Assembly (NCBI GenBank): GCA_015680685.1
Contig: MNCI01015505.1
Location: forward strand, 220,241-284,240
Direction: 5' to 3'
From: Gnetum montanum
Taxonomy: Eukaryota > Streptophyta > Gnetopsida > Gnetales > Gnetaceae
Length of the DNA stretch: 64,000 bases
Shown here: piece after piece, positions 11,088-22,245 of the stretch
Layout of the letters: each line of letters opens with the position of its first letter
How positions within the stretch are numbered: position 1 is the first letter of the stretch
Notes under the pieces: generated by a model
Databases searched by the model: none
What the model was told of the DNA's origin: nothing
What the model saw: only the letters and a program-made list of their open reading frames with translations
Position numbers and translations under genes: made by a program

Positions 11088-11482
11088 ATGACTAAGAACA
11101 AACCTTTAGTAGCAATAGGATGGAAAAAGATAAGGAATAAGAAAGATGGAGAAAAAGGAACAATGACAACGCCAATAAAATGGATGTCATGGATGGCAAT
11201 GAAACAAAAAATTATTGATTATAGGAAACATTTAAGGAAAAGANAAATGAAACAAAAAATTATTGATTATAGGAAACATTTAAGGAAAAGAAGTTAACAA
11301 ATGCACCAAAAAGGAATGCTAGTGGGTCCTCCCCAAAGCAGGCTCATGTCCTTGATGCCCTGACAGACCCACAAGCCAAAGAGTTTGTAGGCTCTAGGAA
11401 TGTCATTTGGAAGCAAGAGTTAAAAACTTACCCAAAAGAATTAACCAAAGAAAAACAATGCATCAACCAAGGTACAGACTAA
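11088..11482 (+). CDS. Antisense reading frame in the Tat-1 3' region, unknown product, partly artefactual
   Basis: Opposite to the element's sense strand, an ATG at 11088 opens a Lys-rich frame (KKIRNKKDGEK). It reaches HLRKR and then stops at 11295-11297 in that frame; the assembly N with its duplicated flank (11199-11291) lies inside it. A +1 shift continues as KKLTNAP, GSSPKQAHVLDAL and WKQELKTYPKELTKEK to a stop at 11480-11482. The same ATG, basic block and later words occur in Tat-2 at 48964-49217. Antisense ORFs between integrase and 3' LTR are known in some Tat elements such as Grande. Function is unknown. Confidence 0.4.
11199..11291. repeat. Assembly join: single N flanked by a direct repeat of about 45 bp
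   Basis: A single N at 11244 separates two near-identical copies of about 45 bp (11199-11243 and 11245-11291). This is what two contig ends look like when an overlap was not merged. The duplication is probably not in the genome. Confidence 0.8.
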
Positions 11483-12500
11483 TGATAAAATTGGCAATGA
11501 GGTGAAAAATGGAAAAAAAAGGTGGAGAGGAGAGAATGGAATATAAACCCAAGAACAACATTATGTAAAGTCCCTTGTGTGTGTTTTATGATTAATGTGA
11601 CCAAGTAGAACTCATTCCAAATCCAGGCTCAACAAACCACATTCAGTGACCTCGCATCAACACATTTGACCAACCTATCCTCTTGAAGCAACAAGAATGC
11701 CTCTACAAAAAGTCGCCACCATTCCGACGAGAGCGAGATGGAGAATCAGGGAGTAAGAAAGGGCCTTAGTTAGAGGGAACCTTTAGGCATGGGTAACATG
11801 TATTTCTAGTGCCATAACAAGTGTGTGTAGCCCAAATTCATTATTGTGTCTAAGGGGTGTGCTTTGAATTCTCACTTTTTTTTAATTTTTGTTTTGTTTT
11901 TTGCATGAGAACCACACCATGCAAAGACTTATTTTTATGTACTCAACTTCTAGATATTTGATGAATAGTAGAATGGCAGAAAACTAAAGGAAAAAGCATC
12001 CAAGCACTCAAGAGAGTAGCCAGCACAACTGCATTGAATCCCCTTGAAGCCACACCCTTTTCATCCTTTTGAGTCTTTCCTTAGTTTGAGAAATACCCAG
12101 CCACCAAATTGTTAACAATTTTATTAAGGGATTGTACAGTTTCAAGCCAAGGGAGACCATAGGATTTTATGGATGCATGAACGATGTGGACTCATTGCCT
12201 ATTTAATCAAAAGAACCATACCTTAATATCAACATAATATTTCAAAGGTAAAACCCAAACATTAGCAATCAATATGGTATTATTCATGCCAACATCATGA
12301 ACACTTATTGGGTGACGAACAAAATAAAGTAATCACACAAATAATTGGTAAAAATATAAATGATGGTTAAAACAAAAATAAGAAAGATTAAAGAAATGTG
12401 CAAAACAAAAATGTGCACAAAAAAATGTGTAAAACAAAAATGTGTAAAACAAAAATTTAGAAAGAACTAAGGACCTTCAATGGTTAGTACAGGTGGCCAT
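11483..12500 (-). other. Non-coding 3' region of Tat-1
   Basis: Between integrase and the antisense frame no coding words were found. The matching part of Tat-2 (about 47900-48960) is alignable in patches, so it belongs to the element. Short aaaatgtg-type repeats occur at 12395-12465. Confidence 0.6.
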
Positions 12501-12659
12501 CTCCCCCTTGACTGAGTTGGAAGGAGGAGATTTGAAATAATGATCAAGGTTTCCCACCTATAGAGGTAGCATGTGTTCTGGCTATCCTAAACTCATGGAA
12601 AGGTTTTTTTTTGTTGCATGTCAACTACCAGTCTCTTATCTGGGCTCTCAGGTTTATAT

Positions 12660-13850
12660 ATGGTCATAGCCCTTGAAGGAAAAGTTGCATAGATAATGTA
12701 AGGTCCTTCTCATAGTGTTTGAAATTTGGCACATTGTGACACATGTGTGGGGTTCCAGTAGAGAACCTTATCTCCTGGCTTATACTTAACTTTCCTAATT
12801 TTTAGGTCATGACATTGGTTATTAAATACCTTGTGTAATTCATTAGATGATAGGGCAGCTAGTTGGTTCTCATCTAGCTAGTCATCAACCTTTGTTTTTG
12901 TGCTAGATCAAGGTTAAGGTTGAGGTCACATGCCATGGATAGTGTACGAAGCTCAATTTGGATAGGGAGCATTGGAAGTTTTCCATATACTAACTCGTAG
13001 GGAGAGTAGCCTATAGGGAGTTTCCATGTGGAGCAGTATGCCCAAAGAGCATCGTTCAGTTTAGTACTCCAGTCTCGCCTATATTTGCTAATGGTTCTGG
13101 TCAATATCTTAGTAATCTCTCTGTTAGTGACCACAGCTTGACCATTCGCTTGGGGGTGGTATGGTGTAGTCAATTTATGCTTAACCCCTAAGAGTTGCAT
13201 TAACTTCCAAAAATTTGCACCTGTGAAGTGTGTACCATTGTCTGAAATAAGTGCATGTGGCACACCAAACCTGTTGACAACTTGTTGTTGAACAAATTGT
13301 GTAGCTGTAGATGATGTAAAATCTTTAACAGTAGCTGCTTTAGCCTATTTGTTAAGTAGTCTATGAAAAATATGATGTAAGCTTTTCCATTGAACATTAG
13401 TGTAATGGGTCCCATGAAATCAATTCCCCAAATGTCAAAGGGTTCTAATGGTTGAATCCATTGTTGCATATCCTCCATTCTAGCAGTCATTCCCCCATCA
13501 CGTTGACAACACTCACAAGATTGGACGAATTGATGGGCATCTTGGAACAAGGTAGGAAAATAATACCTTGTAAGTAAGATCATGATGGCCATTCATCTCC
13601 CAGCATAATGACCCCCACAAGGGCCCTCATGAGCATCTTGGAGAACTCTTAGTTGATCTATATTGAGAACACACCATCGAACCAAGCCATTGGGACATAC
13701 TTTGTAAAGTTGTCCATTGATCTCCATAAAGTACTTGGCTCTGTGAACTTCTTAAGGTCTAGCTCTTGTGGTGTTTTTTGGATAAGGAGATAGGTAAGAA
13801 TGCTATTGTACCAGTTTGTCTCCATGGGTGATTGGTTATTCACTACACCA
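12660..13850 (-). pseudogene. Integrase of Tat-1
   Basis: Minus-strand reading from 13843 down: zinc-binding region with DAHEGPCGGHYAGR and FVQSCECCQRDGG (HHCC type), core FDIWGIDFMGPIT with the first Asp, ISDNGTHF with the second Asp, and YHPQANGQAVVTNREI, in which the catalytic Glu expected 35 residues after the second Asp is Val. The tail continues with the WNPTHV- and KPYHE-type block to about 12660. A frameshift separates 13200-13592 from 12874-13263 and stops occur near the start. Integrase inserts the cDNA; this copy has lost a catalytic residue. Confidence 0.92.
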
Positions 13851-13879
13851 GCAAAGAGGAATTCATCAGGGAAATGATT

Positions 13880-14640
13880 GAAAATTGGATACTCGTCCTC
13901 TTTGCTATCCTAGCACAACTGAGATAAATGATTAGCAACTACATTCTCAGTGCCTTTGCGATCGATCATCATTAAATCAAACTCTTTTAGGATTACAAGC
14001 CATCATATAATATGGGATCTTACCATTGACTTATTCATGAGGAACCAAATTGCACTATGATTTGTGGGTATGAATACTTTGTATCTTAATACATAGTGTC
14101 TAAACATTTTTAGTACAAACACTACAACCATTAATTCTTTTTCTGTAGTAGTGTACTTAAGTTGTGCACCAGTGATACTTTTACTTGCATAGTGGATGTA
14201 ATAAGGACATTTCTAATCATCTAACTATGTAAGCATGGCTCCTAAGGCATAGTTGGACACATCAGTCATGACATGGAATAGTTTGGACCAGTCAGGAGCT
14301 TGTAGAATGGGTGTTTCTACTAGCTTCTGTTTCAGAGTTTGGAAAGCTAGTTCACATTCCCTGGTCCACTTGAAGGATACATCCTTTTTGTTAGCTCTAC
14401 CAATGGTTTGGAAATCTTTGAAAAGTTCTCTATGAATCTCCTATAGTAGCTAGTCTGTCCAAAGAATGACTGAATGTCTTTGATAGTTTCTAGTTGATGG
14501 GTAATTCCTTGGATGACTTTGATTTTCTCAAGGTCTACCTCTATCCCTGTATGTGAGATTTTATTCCCAAGTACTATGCCTTCTTGGACCAGAAAATGGA
14601 TTTTTTGCTAGTTGAGCCTCAAATTAGTTTCTACACATTT
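13880..14640 (-). pseudogene. RNase H of Tat-1
   Basis: Minus-strand phrases in order: FKWTRECELAFQTLKQKL and ETPILQAPDWSKLFHVM (RT connection), TDVSNYALGAML with the first catalytic Asp, CPYYIHYASKSITGAQLKYT, TEKELMVVVFVL with the Glu block, then NHSAIWFLMNK and ENVVANHLSQL. Several stops interrupt it. The linker from here to integrase is complete, unlike in Tat-2. Confidence 0.85.
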
Positions 14641-15531
14641 TTTTGACACTTGCTCTAACTAGTCCAAGGCTTGATCAAAGTTTGCTCCATAAGTGGAGAA
14701 GTCATCCATAAAGACTTCCACATCATTTCCTATCTACTACTGGAATATGCTTAGAACTAAGCGTTAAAATGTTGCAATGGAATTGCACAAGCCAAATGGT
14801 ATTTGTTTATATGCAAACATTCCCCAAGGATCACTGACCATAGTTTTGGCTTGGTTTTCTAGGGCTATTTGTATTTGGTTGTATTCACTATATCCATCTA
14901 GAAAACTATAATAGTGATGCCCTACAATTGTGTCTAAGACTTGATCAACAAATGACAATAGAAAGTGATCCTTGAATGTTGCCATGTTTAGTAGCCTAAA
15001 ATCTATGCACACCCTCCATTTGCCTTCCTTTATAGGCATGATTACTAAGGGGCTAACCCATTCGCTATCAGCAATGGGGTATATGAACCCAGCCTTTAGA
15101 AGCTGTTTGATTTCTTCTTTTACTACTTGCTTCAACTTTGGGTTCAATCGCCTCTATGGTTGTTTTTGAGGCTTCATGGAGGAGTCAGTGTAAATCCTAT
15201 GCTGGCATATCCTAGGATCTATTCTAGTTAATTCTAGATATGACCAGGTGAAGACTTTTGACCACTTGTTTATTACCTTTAGCAGACTCTCTTTTTGTTG
15301 CAGAGAAAGTTTTACTTTGATGATTACTGGTTTTCCATTCTTAAGGAATGTGCACTCCATACTGATGGGAAATGATTTTAGCTCTAAGGGCTCCTGTTTA
15401 AACTTCTTAGGAATTTCCAACTTCCCCCAGTTGATGTTTTCAAGGTTAGGACTTGGAAGTTGGCGGTGGACTTGCTTTAATGCGTCTATGCTATCTATGT
15501 GAGTGCAAGTCAAACCATCAGTTAATTCCAT
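14640..15531 (-). pseudogene. Reverse transcriptase and upstream connector of Tat-1
   Basis: The frame at 15154-15531 encodes the connector (NLENINWGKLEIPKKFKQEP). The next frame (14764-15147) carries RT proper: LLKAGFIYPIADSEWVSPLV, WRVCIDFRLLN, YYSFLDGYSEYNQIQIA, PWGMFAYKQIPFGLCN. Further down VEVFMDDFSTYG keeps both catalytic aspartates (about 14695-14725). The IYPIADSEWVSP block is typical of Tat/Athila RTs. Two or three stops separate the pieces. Confidence 0.92.
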
Positions 15532-15863
15532 GCATATAAGTGAGCTGCTTTCTTGATTAGTTGTTAGCCATTGGGTGTCTTCTTATCATGTGGCTGTTGC
15601 ATATAGGCACCTTTGTATTTTGATCACTTGTGCACACTAATTGCATGCAGGTAACGTTAAACTTTGCACAACCCATGATCTCTACATGCAATTACACCCT
15701 GTGTCACTATATGGATGCATGGAACTTTCTTCTTCTCAATCTTTCAAAAAGTATTTTTCTTAGATATTTCTAGGGAAAGATCATGAATTTCTAGGCATGC
15801 ATCAATAGTGCTTAGCCATGCCCTTCTCATTATGATTGGGAAGTCCCCCTTTTGGTTGTTCAC

Positions 15864-16271
15864 TTAAATCACTAGGAAGTCAGTTGGATATGACCATTCA
15901 TAAACAGTGGTAACAATGTCCTCCACTAATCCCAAGTGAATAGTGATGGACTGGTTGGCCAAATCTAAACGAATGTTACTCTTTTCTAATGGAGGCAAGT
16001 TCCAGGCCTTATACATTTCTTGGGATATTAGGTTGACATTGAAACCTAAATCCAAAAGAGCTTTGCATGGCTCATTCCCAACGATTTGTAGATATATTAA
16101 GGGACTCCTAGGATTTGAGAATTTCTTGGGAAGGTGGCTAGCTTTGATCCAATTGGTAACGACATGTGTTGACATGACCATATGTGTTGAATGCAGTGTT
16201 AGGCTCAAAGGGAGCTGTGAAGCTTTATTTGATACGGAGATGTCCAAAGACTCAGCCGCTTGTGGTTGCAA
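15864..16271 (-). pseudogene. Aspartic protease of Tat-1
   Basis: A 135-codon minus-strand stretch includes SPLIYLQIVGNEPCKALLDL and GFNVNLISQEMYKAWNLPPL. The active-site triplet that is DSG in Tat-2 is DLG here, so the Ser is lost. The region ends in YEWSYPTDFLVI. The upstream part is Ser/Gln-rich linker. It cuts Gag-Pol in the family. Confidence 0.85.
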
Positions 16272-16372
16272 GGCTTGGTTGGACTGTTGATTTTAAAGAA
16301 AGGTCTTTTCTTCATACGGTTGTCAGAACCAATAGTAGGTTGAGGATTAATAGCCTGTGTGGCATTGTGTTG

Positions 16373-18690
16373 CTATGGCTGAGTAGGGAGTTTACCTTGC
16401 ATTGCGGGAGTAGGTGGTAATGGAGCTATTGGTGGGAGAGATGTGGCTGGATTTGAAGGATGGAACACTTGTGGAATATCACCCCTAGGAGAGGGAGTCC
16501 TATAGTAGTTGCGGGCTTGGTAGTAATGTTGAGGAGTAATGTGACCAAAAGAGTCACGTGGAGAGATTGGATGTTGCATGTAATATCCATATGGGTTAGG
16601 TTACTAGTAAGGATATTGTTGCCTTGGTGGTGGCATTCCCCATGATTGTGGGTGCTTCCATTGTTAATGTTGCTTAATCGGTTATGGTGGAGTTTCACTT
16701 GGATAATACGTTAAAGATTGGTGGAACTACCTTGTATTACCTTGGGGATAAGGTAACCATTAGGATGTTTGCCATTTTTTTAATCGTGGATTAAGTGCAT
16801 ACACCCCAGACTCTTGCAGATGTGAGATCATAGGGCAACATCCCTTAGGATGGTTGTATTGACATATCTCGCATCCACTATCATTGTCTGTATCTAAGTT
16901 CACAACCTCTTTAATAATAGCAACTTTTCCCTTATCCTTATTACATGCATTTTGAGAATAGTTTGAAACCTACTATCGATAGAGTCCCACATTTGGTCTA
17001 CCTTTGCTGATACTTCTAATGTTAACTTTTGGATAGGCAAGGTTTTCCTATTCACCATCTCTTCGAGTGGTGACTCTTCCTCATCCTAACAAAATCTTAC
17101 TCCCTTCTTTTGGAGGGAAGGATCTCGGTTATATTCTTCTACACTTTCTCTCTTTCGTAGCTCACCTTCTTCCTTAGAAACTTGCTCCAATAGTCTATGA
17201 ATTTGATGGGACCTAAGCTCAAATAACCTTCCTTGGGCATAAGTCCCAAGGGTTCTTCTCATTTCATGCCTAAGCCCATCTACGAGATGGCATAGTTGAT
17301 CCTGCTGCGAATAACCATGGCTAGGAAAATAATGTAATAGTGCATAATAGCGGCCCATGGTAGCATCCAAGGGTTCATGACTTCCTTGTTTCCATCCTTG
17401 GATTTACTTTCATAGGTTAGACACCTAGGAGTATGTTTGGTACTTATTGTTGAATAATTCTAACATAGTACTCCACCTACGAATGGATTCTGATTCTAAG
17501 GATCGGTACCAGCTTTTAGCTTCTTTTACTAGTGTCCATGGGAACAACTTAAGTTTTTTCCACTCATTCTCTATGTTTTGCAAGGTACATGCATCATGAA
17601 ATGCTTGTAAGTGATTTTGAGGATTAGGGTTATATCCCCCTTCAAACCATGGGATGCTATTCATATCTAACCTCTTGATCCTACCATCTGTTTGATGCCT
17701 TGTTGGAACCTTCATAGCCTCAGTTATGTCTAGCATGCTTCGAGTAGCGAGTAGGGGTTTATCATGATCATCTCGTTCGTGGCGTCTATGATGCCTACGC
17801 TGTTCCCTACTCATCCTTCTTCTATGTTGTGATTCCCTAGAGTGCCCTCATCCTCAGTCTTGGTTGTTTCTTCTGTGACTTCCACTTTGCTTGCCCTTAT
17901 CCTCACGATCATTTTCTCTATGGATGTGTCTGAACACTGAAGGAGAGGGTGAAGGAGATGATGAAGGTGAAGAAGAAGGAGAATTGCCACCATGATAGTG
18001 TCTATTACCTTCTCTTCGGTGGTCTTTGCCTTGATTGCAATTGCGATTAGAATGCCCACCTTTATCATGTATCCTTGTTTCTTTTTTAGACACTTTGATG
18101 AACCTGGGTTATGAATAGTAGAATGAATGTTCTGATACAAAACCCCTTGGCCAGAGTCAAGGGAAGGAACATCGTTATGTGGACGACTACCTGAGACAGG
18201 TTCATCACCCTCAATTTTTCTTACAACATGGGGGGCATCCTTGGACCACTTTTCCTTCAAAGACTTATGGTGTTTGTCTTGTTGCAAATCCCTTTGACAT
18301 TGCACCTCTATGGGACGATAGTCTCTTGAATCATAGTCCTATGCAACATATTCAGCATGTAAGTGTTACATGCCTATTTGTGTGAGAGCACAAAGAAGCA
18401 TGCTTGGGACTAAACGGTCGGGAGGTAACACTATGTTACCTTCCAAGTCACGCCAATGCAGTTGTTCATCTTGATGGAGAATAAAGGTGAAGTCAGGTAC
18501 ATATTAATCAGGATGAATATATACCACATGAAACTGTTGAGGGATTGGCGGATCAACGTCATGTGTATTATGTCGTCAATTGCTTCTTATGTTAGTCCTA
18601 GGTAGTGAAGTGCTTTTGTGCGAAGAAGAAGATATTTTTTCTTGTTCAGTGTGAAATGTACTATTATCTTTTCCTTAACCAAACCTAAGG
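16373..18690 (-). pseudogene. Gag of Tat-1 with N-terminal leader domain
   Basis: Broken frames read, from 18690 down: a Ser/Lys leader (SSSHKSTS-type) shared with Tat-2, a Ser-Pro-rich segment (SPSSSPSSSPSPSPS at about 17945-17990), a basic stretch (RRHHRRHERDDHDKP), the gag core at 17425-17814 (FEGGYNPNPQNHLQAFHDAC, ESIRRWSTMLELFNNKYQTY), a coiled-coil-like part at 17086-17370, and a zinc-knuckle-like CEICQYNHPKGCCP near 16845-16880. A Pro/Gln-rich tail follows. The leader starts close to the 5' LTR, about 80 bases after the PBS. Gag forms the particle shell and binds RNA. Confidence 0.85.
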
Positions 18691-18749
18691 GTTCATTCCA
18701 ATGATGTGAATGATTTCCTAAGTTCTACTTAGCACACAAACAACTAAGT

Positions 18750-18767
18750 CCCTAGCAACGGCACCAA
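18750..18767 (-). other. Primer binding site of Tat-1 (tRNA-Asp type)
   Basis: On the minus strand, one base after the LTR, TGGTGCCGTTGCTAGGGA matches the complement of the plant tRNA-Asp 3' end at 15 of 18 positions (three transitions), recalled from established Tat/Athila primer sites. It sets the element's direction. Confidence 0.8.
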
Positions 18768-19211
18768 TGATGAGCGACGAGGTACCCCTACGCTCAACCA
18801 TACAAATACGAGCATTTCACGCATGATCTAGTTGAATTTCAAGGACTAAGTGCCTATGCACCTTTTTGGAATAATAACATATTGGTTAATCACTGTATTC
18901 CCAAACTTACTTGTATGTNNNNNNNNNNNNNNNNNNNNNNNNNNNNNNNNNNNNNNNNNNNNNNNNNNNNNNNNNNNNNNNNNNNNNNNNNNNNNNNNNN
19001 NTTCACTCTATGACTCCTACTGCGGGCACGCAAAAATAATTCTAACTCTGGAGGGAAAAAATGGCAAGAGTTTGGCTAAGGGACTAATTGTCTAATGTGA
19101 AAACCAAGGGCACCGCCTCTTATTTATAGGTGAGGAGACAGGCCTTGATATCGGGTATTCAACATCACATGGTTAGATCCGATATCACAGACCTGATATT
19201 GTGGTTCATCA
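18768..19211 (-). repeat. 5' LTR of Tat-1, containing an assembly gap
   Basis: Begins TGATGAGCG and ends GGTTCATCA on the plus strand. It aligns to 9688-10509 except for the missing middle. The bases on each side of the gap correspond to 9838 and 10286 of the other LTR. Confidence 0.92.
18919..19001. other. Assembly gap (83 N)
   Basis: By comparison with the other LTR of the same element, the gap stands for about 447 bp, so it is undersized by about 360 bp. Confidence 0.9.
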
Positions 19212-19216
19212 CAAGG
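19212..19216. repeat. Target site duplication of Tat-1, right copy
   Basis: caagg, identical to 9683-9687. Confidence 0.9.
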
Positions 19217-21474
19217 TAATTTCTTAGCATTTCGATAATTTTTGAAAGTAAAATAATTTTTTAGATAATCATAAAATGAATCTTGAATGTTGAGTTAATT
19301 TTTTCAAAGGTGAATAATGTTTTTTTTCTCTCATAATGTCTGAATCTATCATTTTATGAAATAAAACATTATTAATGTCATAATATGAATGCATATGTAA
19401 GGGTAAAAAATTGAAGTAAAAATTATAAAATATCACTATAAAATTAATGGAAATTTTTTTTGGTCATAATAGGGCATTTCCAATAGTTATAAAAGTTTGA
19501 TATACCATCCAAAATTGTTAAATACTTAATTTTCAAGCTAGTTTTAACTAAACAAAAATTACAAGGGAATGATATAAATTGTAGATAAATTAATATAGAT
19601 TTTTCTATCACCTTGCTATTTGAAAATACTATCAATTAGTTTAGTTTATGAAATTGCTACACACCATGCAACACTTTTTTTATCAATCCTTTTTTACTCT
19701 TACATGCTCTACAATGCAATAATACATTTTATGATGTAATTATATAGTTTACAAGTAATTATATATTTTATTTTCCCTACTCAAAAGAGAGAAATTTATC
19801 ATCTAGAATCATTAAATAACTAAATTTATCCTATTATGGCTAATGACATTTTACAAGGCATCCTCACATAAACTATAGAAAGGCTAAATTACATAAAATA
19901 AAATTTTTTCTTAACTAAGCATTTAGTATATTTTGAATGAATATATGAAAGTGCTAGAGCTTAGGAATAATCAAAATATAATACCTACTTATTTCTCACA
20001 TGCTATTGATGTTTTCCTATTATCGATATTCTATGGGTTAACTATGTTAGTTTGGATTTATCTTTACAATGCCTAAAATCAATAATGTTACACATATGTG
20101 AGCTTTATATTGCTTATCTAACCTAGCTTTGACTTGTTGAGCCTTGATTTGCTTCCTAGTATATCATCAACATGATTTTTATAGGTAAGAATCCTATGTT
20201 ATTAGTTTAAAAGATCTCATGCCTAGTTTAGTATTTTTATCAGACTTTTGGTTGCATGTGTTCCTAATTTTATCCAAATGTCATGTTTAATTCTAGTGTT
20301 GAAGCTAGATATTGTGTCACTTGTAGAAGGTTAAGACAGAAAATTTTAAATGTTTAATGGATGTAGGTATGAGATGTATGAAATTTTTTTTTTCAAATTC
20401 TCATGCCTAATGGTCAAGTTTTTGGAAGTTACTAGTTAGATGTAAACAAATCAATTGGGTTTTATGTACTAAGACTAAAGCTATATAAAAAATTTCAAAG
20501 AAATAAACTTAAAATAAGTAAATAAAATACAACCTATAACATCCTATCACTAACCTATTTTTCTAGTCATGAGATGCAAATTCTTTATCTTTTTTCGAAA
20601 TCATGTGATTATCCTAATGTTGGGGCGAGACTTTAAATCAATTGTAAAGGTTTAAATAAAAATATTTTTAATGGAAAAATTCACAAGATATCTATGAAAT
20701 ATTTTCCTAATTTCTAAGAGATACCTTGTCACATGTTAACAATTATCACATCCATAATTAGTAGCCATAACTATAACTCATCGTACTTATAAAATTTAAA
20801 ACAATAAAATAAAATAATATGATTATTATCATCTCAACTATCCTACCTATTCATATTATCCAAAATTCTTGTCATGTTTTCATTGATGTATCATGGACTT
20901 GATAAAATTTATGAAATTAAATAATTAAATCACATGATCAACATACAATTATACATCACATGCCAACCTTGCTAACATCTACCTCACATCCATCCACTTT
21001 ACTAGTTACATGAGACCTTGTTAAAATCGTATCACACACTAATTAGTAATTCACACAATAATAACATGAATAAAATAAATTGCAATATAAAATCACATCA
21101 CCATCAAGTAATAAAAATGCATTAATATTTCCCACAACATAAATGTAACATCACTAACTACCCAAAAACATTTATTTTACAAAACAATCCAAGGTTCATG
21201 TCATAGAATATGTCTCCCAAAATATAGCTTTTGCATAATATAGATTTTCTAGTAGTATTAGATAGGATTACATGACTTACATAGTATAGAATCTTAGGTT
21301 ATAGATATATAGAATGATTTATAATTAAAAAGATCAATCTAATAGAGTGCCTATGGGGTGTTACATTGAGCTCTTTACAATGAAATTATTTATATCATCT
21401 AAATAGAGTGGTGTTGGAAGTGGTACTCTTTTATTTTAACATTTATATATTATCAATCTAGAAATGGTTATTGG
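19217..21474. other. AT-rich region without recognisable gene
   Basis: Neither strand gives conserved protein words. If the primer site at 21475-21486 is real, the part next to it would be the leader and gag region of a minus-strand LTR element, but I could not recognise gag. Confidence 0.4.
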
Positions 21475-21486
21475 GCTCTAATACCA
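21475..21486 (-). other. Primer binding site, initiator tRNA-Met type
   Basis: On the minus strand TGGTATTAGAGC matches the standard plant LTR-element primer site TGGTATCAGAGC at 11 of 12 positions. The matching 5' LTR should lie to the right, ending in TTCACA (plus 21489 onward). Its other end was not found. Confidence 0.55.
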
Positions 21487-21524
21487 CATGTGAATTGATG
21501 AACTCAAAAAATGTGGAGTGAAGA

Positions 21525-21549
21525 GGGGAAGGAGGGAGAGGGGAGGGGG
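21525..21549 (+). other. G-rich tract, possible G-quadruplex
   Basis: Four runs of three or more G are separated by loops of 5, 3 and 1 bases, which fits the usual G3+N1-7 rule. It sits about 40 bases inside the putative LTR whose primer site is at 21475-21486. Confidence 0.6.
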
Positions 21550-22100
21550 TGTGTGGGAAAGAGGAGTAGGGAATGAATGAGTTTCAAATAAAATTCAAGC
21601 TTTTAAAGTAAATAAAAATATTTACTTCAATCAAAAGCAACAAGAAAAAAACACACTTACTAAGATGCATTATAAAGCTTGTCATCTATATATTATTGAA
21701 ACTAAATTACAATGGTAGAGGATACCATGGTGCTAGATAATTTGATGCTACACATTTCTTGTAGGATAGATAATTATTTAATCTTCATATTCTATATAAA
21801 TTTTAAGAATCTTGTAAGGCTAAGTATAAATATTGTGCTCTCACAAGATTTAAACATAATCCATCTAATTAGAAGCACAAGAACTTAGCCACCCAAGTGA
21901 AAAACCTCTAAGGACAAATAAAATGATAAATAATTGGTCACTCAAGTGAAGAAGCTCATAGGGATACAATGTAGATATCTTCTCAGAGATGATCTAAGAT
22001 CCTTAGAACAAAGAAAAGGAATAGAACAGAGAGTATAACAAGTGATTTATAAATATGATGTATAAAAACTATGTATAATAGCTATGATGTATAAAAACTA

Positions 22101-22224
22101 TGTTGAGGTAGAAATATGAGAAAACCAAGCAAAGACAAGAAGCAATAGTAAAGTTGAAGCATCTTAGATAAGGTAAGAAGGATGTGAAAGATATCTACTT
22201 TCCATTTTCTCAATTATTCCATCA
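22101..22224 (+). repeat. Direct repeat of about 125 bp, left copy
   Basis: Begins tgttgaggtagaaatatgag and ends attccatca. It matches 24040-24164 at nearly 90% by eye, same orientation. The 1.8 kb between the copies holds the hairpin array. It could be LTR-derived or flank a replaced segment. Confidence 0.7.
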
Positions 22225-22245
22225 TTTTAAAGCTTATTTGTTAAA

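Larger units (their letters stand above)
9688..19211 (-). mobile_element. Tat/Athila-type Ty3/gypsy element Tat-1, complete but decayed
   Basis: Both LTRs begin TGATGA and end TCATCA on the plus strand, and a perfect 5-bp target duplication (caagg) flanks the element. On the minus strand the order is 5' LTR, PBS resembling the 3' end of tRNA-Asp, gag with a leader domain, protease, RT, RNase H, integrase, a 2-kb 3' region, polypurine tract and 3' LTR. The TGATGA ends, the tRNA-Asp-type PBS and RT phrases such as SFLDGYSEYNQIQIA place it in the non-chromoviral Tat/Athila branch. Frames carry many stops. It spans 9.5 kb as assembled; the gap in the right LTR hides about 360 bp more. Confidence 0.93.
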
